Source of the DNA: an uncultured Anaerolineaceae bacterium
GTDB taxonomy: Bacteria; Chloroflexota; Anaerolineae; Promineifilales; Promineifilaceae
DNA length: 8,721 bases
NCBI GenBank assembly: GCA_937967805.1
Contig: CALBTC010000075.1
Coordinates: 1 to 8,721 of the forward strand
Direction: 5' to 3'
The notes beneath the pieces are model-generated. The model saw only the letters and a program-made list of their open reading frames with translations, made no database searches and was not told the origin of the DNA. This document shows, in pieces, positions 5,122 to 8,721 of this stretch (position 1 is the first letter of the stretch; each line of letters opens with the position of its first letter). Position numbers and translations under genes: made by a program.

Positions 5122-6810
5122 ATGAGTCAAGTTAAGCTTGAAGATGTAGACGTGAAAGACAACAAAAAGTCTCGCAAGGATGATCCGCTGCGGGAGAATT
5201 TAGGGACCCGGCGTGTGCCTAAACTGCGCATGGCCAACTTCCCCGATGCCGATGACATTGTGCGCCAAGGCTTGCTGGAAGAAGATCGTGGCCCCAACGC
5301 GGTGGATATTGTGTTGGTCAATCCCCCAACCCCCGATGGTGGTTTGTGGATTCGCACGCAGCACCGTGTGGGTCGCCGCACGCGTGAAAATATGGTTTGG
5401 CCCCAGGTTTCTCTGGCCCAGATGGCGGCCATGCTTTATCCGGAGCACTCTGTGGCCGTTATTGACGCCAATGCGGAGCGGATGGGCTGGCCGGCCTTTG
5501 CCAAGAAGCTGGACGAGCTAAGGCCCAAATATTACATGACGCAGGTGACGGCGCCCACGCTGGAAAATGATATGTATGGCTGCTTTTTAGCCAAAGCGCG
5601 TGGCGCCCAGACGATTGCCTTTGGCACGCACGTCACACCGATTCCGCGTGAAACGATGCGGCCGTATCCCGCCCTGGATTACATTTTACTGGGTGAGCCG
5701 GACCTCACCATTCGCGATTTGCTGGATTTGCTGGAAGGCAAAGTGGATCAACGCCCGCCGAACATTCAGAAAATGTTTGATACGCACGATCCTACCTACG
5801 AACCGGCCCTGAATGAAGACGGCACAGTGGATATGCACAAAATCAAGGGTCTGGTGTGGCGCAAGGGTGAAGAGATTGTGGTGAATTTGACACGGCCGTT
5901 TATCCCCAATTTGGATGATATGCCGCTGCCGATGCACGAACTGCTGCCCTGGCAAGATTACCGGATGCCGCTGATCAAGGGGCCGTTTACCTTTATCGTT
6001 ACCAGCCGGGGCTGCCCCGCCGGCTGCACCTACTGCATCAAACACGTCAGCTACCAGTTTTCCGTGCGGCTGCGCTCCGCTGAAAATATCATGGAAGAGT
6101 TGTGGAAGCTCAAAAATATGGGCCTCAACAACATCCACATGTATGCTGATCTGTTCACCGTCAACCGGGACCAGGTGATGGAGCTGTGCCAGCGCATGAT
6201 TGATGAGAAAATCAATCTGAAATGGACCTGCAACAGCCGGGTTGATTACGTTGACGAAGAGATGTTGACGATGATGGGCAAAGCCGGTAACTGGCTCATC
6301 TCCTGGGGCATCGAGAGCGGCAGCGAGCAAATCTTGCGCCATGCGCGTAAGGGCGCCTACCCCGATAAAGCGGCGCGTGCGCTGCAATGGGCGCGCAATG
6401 CGGGCATCAAAAACTGGGGTTACTTCATTATCGGGTTGCCCGGTGAAACAGAAGAAACCATTCGCCAGACAATTGATTTCTCCAAAGGGTTACCGCTGGA
6501 TATTGCCCTATTCCATGTGGCGGCACCGTACCCCGGCACGCCATTCTTCTTTGAGGTGGTAAAAAATGGCTGGTTCCGCCCCGGCACCCGCTGGGAGCAG
6601 GTGGATATGGACAAGGGCACCGTGCTGGATTACGAAGGTTTGTCCGCCGAACGGCTGCTCTATTGGCAGCGACGGGCCTTCCGTGAATGGGCCTTCCGCC
6701 CCGGACCGATCCTCACCTACCTCAAGATGGTCGCTTCTGACATTTCCACGGTTAAATCTGCTTTGAGCGTGGGGCTGCAAACCTTAAGCTGGCAGGCAAA
6801 CCGCGACTAA
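5122..6810 (+). CDS. BchE/HpnJ-like radical SAM protein with N-terminal cobalamin-binding-like domain
   Basis: This is a 562-residue protein. A charged N-terminal extension (1-60) precedes a Rossmann-like domain (about 61-210) that opens with VDIVLVNPPTPDGG and closes with the pattern GTHVTPIPRETM ... PALDYILLGEPDLTIRDLL, typical of B12-binding domains of class B radical SAM enzymes. The DxHxxG cobalamin-ligand motif is absent, as in other members of the BchE/HpnJ type. The radical SAM domain has the canonical CxxxCxxC cluster ligands, C298, C302 and C305 in RGCPAGCTYC; WGIESGSEQIL (395-405) and YFIIGLPGETEETI (434-447) are further core signatures. A helical tail (505-562) ends the protein. 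Such enzymes generate a 5'-deoxyadenosyl radical and may methylate, cyclise or rearrange a substrate. Between sugar-acyltransferase, glycosyltransferase and ligase-like genes, a lipid or sugar-modifying role is plausible but unproven. A strong RBS precedes the start and a strong hairpin follows the stop. Confidence 0.88.
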   Translation: MSQVKLEDVDVKDNKKSRKDDPLRENLGTRRVPKLRMANFPDADDIVRQGLLEEDRGPNAVDIVLVNPPTPDGGLWIRTQHRVGRRTRENMVWPQVSLAQMAAMLYPEHSVAVIDANAERMGWPAFAKKLDELRPKYYMTQVTAPTLENDMYGCFLAKARGAQTIAFGTHVTPIPRETMRPYPALDYILLGEPDLTIRDLLDLLEGKVDQRPPNIQKMFDTHDPTYEPALNEDGTVDMHKIKGLVWRKGEEIVVNLTRPFIPNLDDMPLPMHELLPWQDYRMPLIKGPFTFIVTSRGCPAGCTYCIKHVSYQFSVRLRSAENIMEELWKLKNMGLNNIHMYADLFTVNRDQVMELCQRMIDEKINLKWTCNSRVDYVDEEMLTMMGKAGNWLISWGIESGSEQILRHARKGAYPDKAARALQWARNAGIKNWGYFIIGLPGETEETIRQTIDFSKGLPLDIALFHVAAPYPGTPFFFEVVKNGWFRPGTRWEQVDMDKGTVLDYEGLSAERLLYWQRRAFREWAFRPGPILTYLKMVASDISTVKSALSVGLQTLSWQANRD

Positions 6811-6822
6811 ACCACAATTCTG

Positions 6823-6855
6823 GCGGTCTGCATCTTCACCCAAGGTGCAGACCGC
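6823..6855 (+). terminator. Stem-loop terminator after the radical SAM gene
   Basis: GCGGTCTGCA (6823-6832) pairs exactly with TGCAGACCGC (6846-6855). The stem continues inward to about 14 pairs, with one wobble, around a 5-base loop (CACCC). It begins 13 bases after the radical SAM stop codon. The downstream tract (TCCGTTATTCTCT) is pyrimidine-rich but lacks a continuous T-run, so termination may be partial. It marks the likely end of the acyltransferase-glycosyltransferase-radical SAM unit. Confidence 0.72.
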
Positions 6856-7000
6856 TCCGTTATTCTCTAATGTGCAGTATTCCTCAAAATTCTATATGCT
6901 TGTTGTCCATGACAAATCGGCAGCAGGCACATACCGTCTTTTGGCAAAGAAATTTGCTCATTCAATTTGGTTTGGGCAGTGAAGATGAAGTTGAAGTACG
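6856..7000. other. Intergenic gap before the ligase-like gene
   Basis: This 145-base gap lies between the stem-loop and the ligase-like gene. It should contain a promoter if the stem-loop terminates transcription, but I cannot identify a good -35/-10 pair. A short perfect dyad, TTGTC-CAT-GACAA (6903-6915), is the only symmetric element I see, and it is short enough to be chance. Confidence 0.35.
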
Positions 7001-8721
7001 ATGATTGAATTGGCAAATGATCGTTGGTTCCCGATTGTCAATCTGGCATTGGCAATGGGGGCGGCCACGCTGTGGTACTTATCGTCTGGCCGCGTTGGTT
7101 GGCCGCTTTTGGTGGTTATTTTGGTACCCTGGGCATTACGGATTGCCGCCGGGCATTTTCCCTTCCGGCGCTCCCGTTTGGATGGTTGGCTGGTTATTTT
7201 TGGCATGACGGCCGTCATCGGCACATTTACAGCTTATAACCGTGAAGCCGCTGCCGGTAAGTTCTGGATTTTGCTGGGGGCAATAGCACTCTATTTTGCC
7301 ATAGTTACCGTGTCGCGGCGGGATACCTGGCTGCTGGCCGGGGCAACAGGTCCGGTTGGGATGATGCTGGCCGGCTACTTTGTGCTGAGCAACAATTGGC
7401 AGCAGTGGCCGGCAGACATTGGGCTGTTTAACCGGATTGGGACGTTTTGGATGTCGATACGGCCGTCTCTCCCCCTTCCCGTTCTTCATCCCAACACTTT
7501 GGGCGGCATGATGGCCCTGCTGCTGCCGTTTACCCTCGCCTTTGGCATTTATGCCTGGCGTAAACGCCAAATTCGCTGGGTGCAGTTGGCCATCGTGACG
7601 GGTGCAATTACCGCAGGGGGGCTGCTTTTTACCAGCTCCATCGGTGCCTGGCTGGCTCTGGCCATAGGTTTGGGCTGCTGGTTTACCTGGGAAGCCAGCG
7701 GCAAGCTAAACAAAAAGCTGCCTTTTTCACAAAAAGCGGTCTTCGGTGGTGCGATGGCCATGCTTTTGCTTTTAGGATTGGTGCTGCTGCGCTTTGTTTT
7801 AGGGGCCGGTGTGGGGCAGGCGGATAGTGCTACCCGTTTGGGCCTGGCGCAGCAAACATTATTTTTAATTGAGGATTTTGCTCTGACAGGCAGCGGTTTG
7901 GCCACCTTCCCGGCGCTGTATTCTCAGTATATTCGCGTGACGCCTACATTTTTTGTGGCATACAGCAATCTCTATTTGGATGTCTGGCTGGAGCAGGGAT
8001 TATTTGCTGTTGTGACAATTTTGGTATTGTTAGGCGTCTGTTTCTGGCTACTTTTGCGCAGTTCTGCTCTTAAAGCTGAAAAGCGACCAGACAAGGATAT
8101 TCCGGCGAATGGCGGAATGATAGAAACGCGGCGTAAACGTAAAAAGCTGTTGCCGCAAGAGTTGGTTTTATTCCAGTGGGCAGCATTTGTCAGTCTGGTG
8201 GTCATGGCCCTACATGGCTTGATCGATGATGCGCTTTATGGCAATCTGGCTTCCCCCTTGCTCTTTTTTGCCCCGGCCATGGTAATTTTGGTGACGCGGC
8301 GACGCCAATCGGCGGCGGTGGTGCCGGCAGCCGTGCGGCTGCGGCGTTGGGGGCTTGGTGTAGGGGTTACGGCCGCCTTGCTTATCGGCCTCTTTTTTGG
8401 CTTCCGCCAAAGAGCGCAGGCGCAATGGTACGCCAATTTAGGTGCTTTGGAGATGGCTCGGGCAGAGCTGGGTGGTTGGCCGACGAACCAATGGGATACC
8501 GGCGAAGATTTGGAGCGATTCGAAAGGGCCGAGCATCTGTTTGAATGGGCCCTGACCGTGGACGCGCAAAATCGGACGGCCAATCAGCGTTTGGGGATGA
8601 TTGCCATGGTAAAGCGAGATTATGAAACGGCCGTTGCCCAGCTAGAACAGGCAGAAGCGGTCCAACCCACCCATCGCGGCGTGGCCAAATCATTGGGCTA
8701 CAGCTACGTTTGGCGCGGCCA
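7001..8721 (+). CDS. O-antigen ligase/polymerase-like (Wzy_C family) membrane protein with C-terminal TPR region, 3' end beyond window
   Basis: The frame runs from an ATG at 7001 to the window edge, giving 573 codons of an incomplete protein. At least eleven hydrophobic segments lie between residues 11 and 468. Family signatures are LHPNTLGGMMALLLPF (162-177), the tract ATRLGLAQQTLFLIEDFALTGSGLATF (277-303), and YSNLYLDVWLEQGLFA (321-336), which correspond to the conserved loop regions of Wzy_C/WaaL proteins. After the last segment, residues about 500-573 form helical TPR-like repeats (DLERFERAEHLFEWALTVDA; AMVKRDYETAVAQLEQAEAV). Such proteins join or polymerise lipid-linked glycans outside the membrane. 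If the host is monoderm, exopolysaccharide polymerisation or protein glycosylation is likelier than LPS ligation. The histidine often seen beside the Asn in the large loop is replaced (AYSN). An in-frame stop at 6992 rules out a longer N-terminus; the RBS is weak. It probably has its own promoter in 6856-7000. Confidence 0.82.
   Translation, partial: MIELANDRWFPIVNLALAMGAATLWYLSSGRVGWPLLVVILVPWALRIAAGHFPFRRSRLDGWLVIFGMTAVIGTFTAYNREAAAGKFWILLGAIALYFAIVTVSRRDTWLLAGATGPVGMMLAGYFVLSNNWQQWPADIGLFNRIGTFWMSIRPSLPLPVLHPNTLGGMMALLLPFTLAFGIYAWRKRQIRWVQLAIVTGAITAGGLLFTSSIGAWLALAIGLGCWFTWEASGKLNKKLPFSQKAVFGGAMAMLLLLGLVLLRFVLGAGVGQADSATRLGLAQQTLFLIEDFALTGSGLATFPALYSQYIRVTPTFFVAYSNLYLDVWLEQGLFAVVTILVLLGVCFWLLLRSSALKAEKRPDKDIPANGGMIETRRKRKKLLPQELVLFQWAAFVSLVVMALHGLIDDALYGNLASPLLFFAPAMVILVTRRRQSAAVVPAAVRLRRWGLGVGVTAALLIGLFFGFRQRAQAQWYANLGALEMARAELGGWPTNQWDTGEDLERFERAEHLFEWALTVDAQNRTANQRLGMIAMVKRDYETAVAQLEQAEAVQPTHRGVAKSLGYSYVWRG

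Noticed and set aside
5067..5135. Possible 22-codon leader peptide (MNSSALNQKRKRAYQEKDNE...) overlapping the radical SAM start
   Set aside because: It has no Shine-Dalgarno sequence of its own and overlaps the strong RBS of the real gene; it has no leader-peptide codon runs.
5686..6387. 233-codon minus-strand open frame
   Set aside because: It is entirely antisense to the radical SAM core, which contains the intact CxxxCxxC motif. It is rich in His/Gln, as expected of a shadow frame.
6903..6915. TTGTC-CAT-GACAA dyad before the ligase-like gene
   Set aside because: Five-base arms are easily found by chance and no promoter could be tied to it.
1..8721. CRISPR arrays, tRNA or rRNA genes, insertion sequences, toxin-antitoxin or phage defence modules
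   Set aside because: I read both strands for direct repeats with spacers, cloverleaf arms, transposase motifs and terminal repeats, and found none. The ACGGCCGT copies are not spaced or flanked like a CRISPR array.

Overview
The window most resembles a chromosomal segment of a free-living bacterium with moderate GC content. Protein style suggests Chloroflexota (Anaerolineae/Ardenticatenia-like), but this is inference, because there is no rRNA or other marker gene. I see no rRNA, tRNA, CRISPR array, insertion sequence or phage gene. Seven protein-coding genes fill most of the sequence; the two outermost run off the window edges.

Left block (1-2702, minus strand, transcribed right to left). 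An ArsR-like winged-helix regulator (2097-2702) overlaps a nucleotidyltransferase-fold protein (1255-2100) by four bases (ATGA). An 86-base gap holding a long inverted repeat separates this from the N-terminal half of an S9 (prolyl-oligopeptidase-like) peptidase (1-1168). A near-consensus sigma70-type promoter (TTGACA, 17 bases, TAAAAT) lies upstream of the regulator, with an AT-rich dyad at the predicted transcription start that could serve for autoregulation.

Middle (2703-2976). This is a 274-base divergent intergenic region. It holds the minus-strand promoter and a 7-bp inverted repeat, but no convincing gene.

Right block (2977-8721, plus strand). This is a surface-polysaccharide or glycan cluster: a left-handed beta-helix (hexapeptide) O-acyltransferase, a membrane-anchored family 2 glycosyltransferase of the DPM1/DolP-mannosyltransferase type, a BchE/HpnJ-like radical SAM protein with an N-terminal cobalamin-binding-like domain, a strong stem-loop after that gene, and then an O-antigen ligase/polymerase-like membrane protein with a C-terminal TPR region that runs off the right edge. 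Together they suggest assembly, modification and polymerisation or transfer of a lipid-linked glycan.

The most striking signal crosses all genes. The palindromic octamer ACGGCCGT occurs 13 times in 8.7 kb (well under one expected). It is present in every gene and absent between genes, and it falls in all three reading frames. That makes it a DNA-level highly iterated palindrome, comparable in behaviour to cyanobacterial HIP1.
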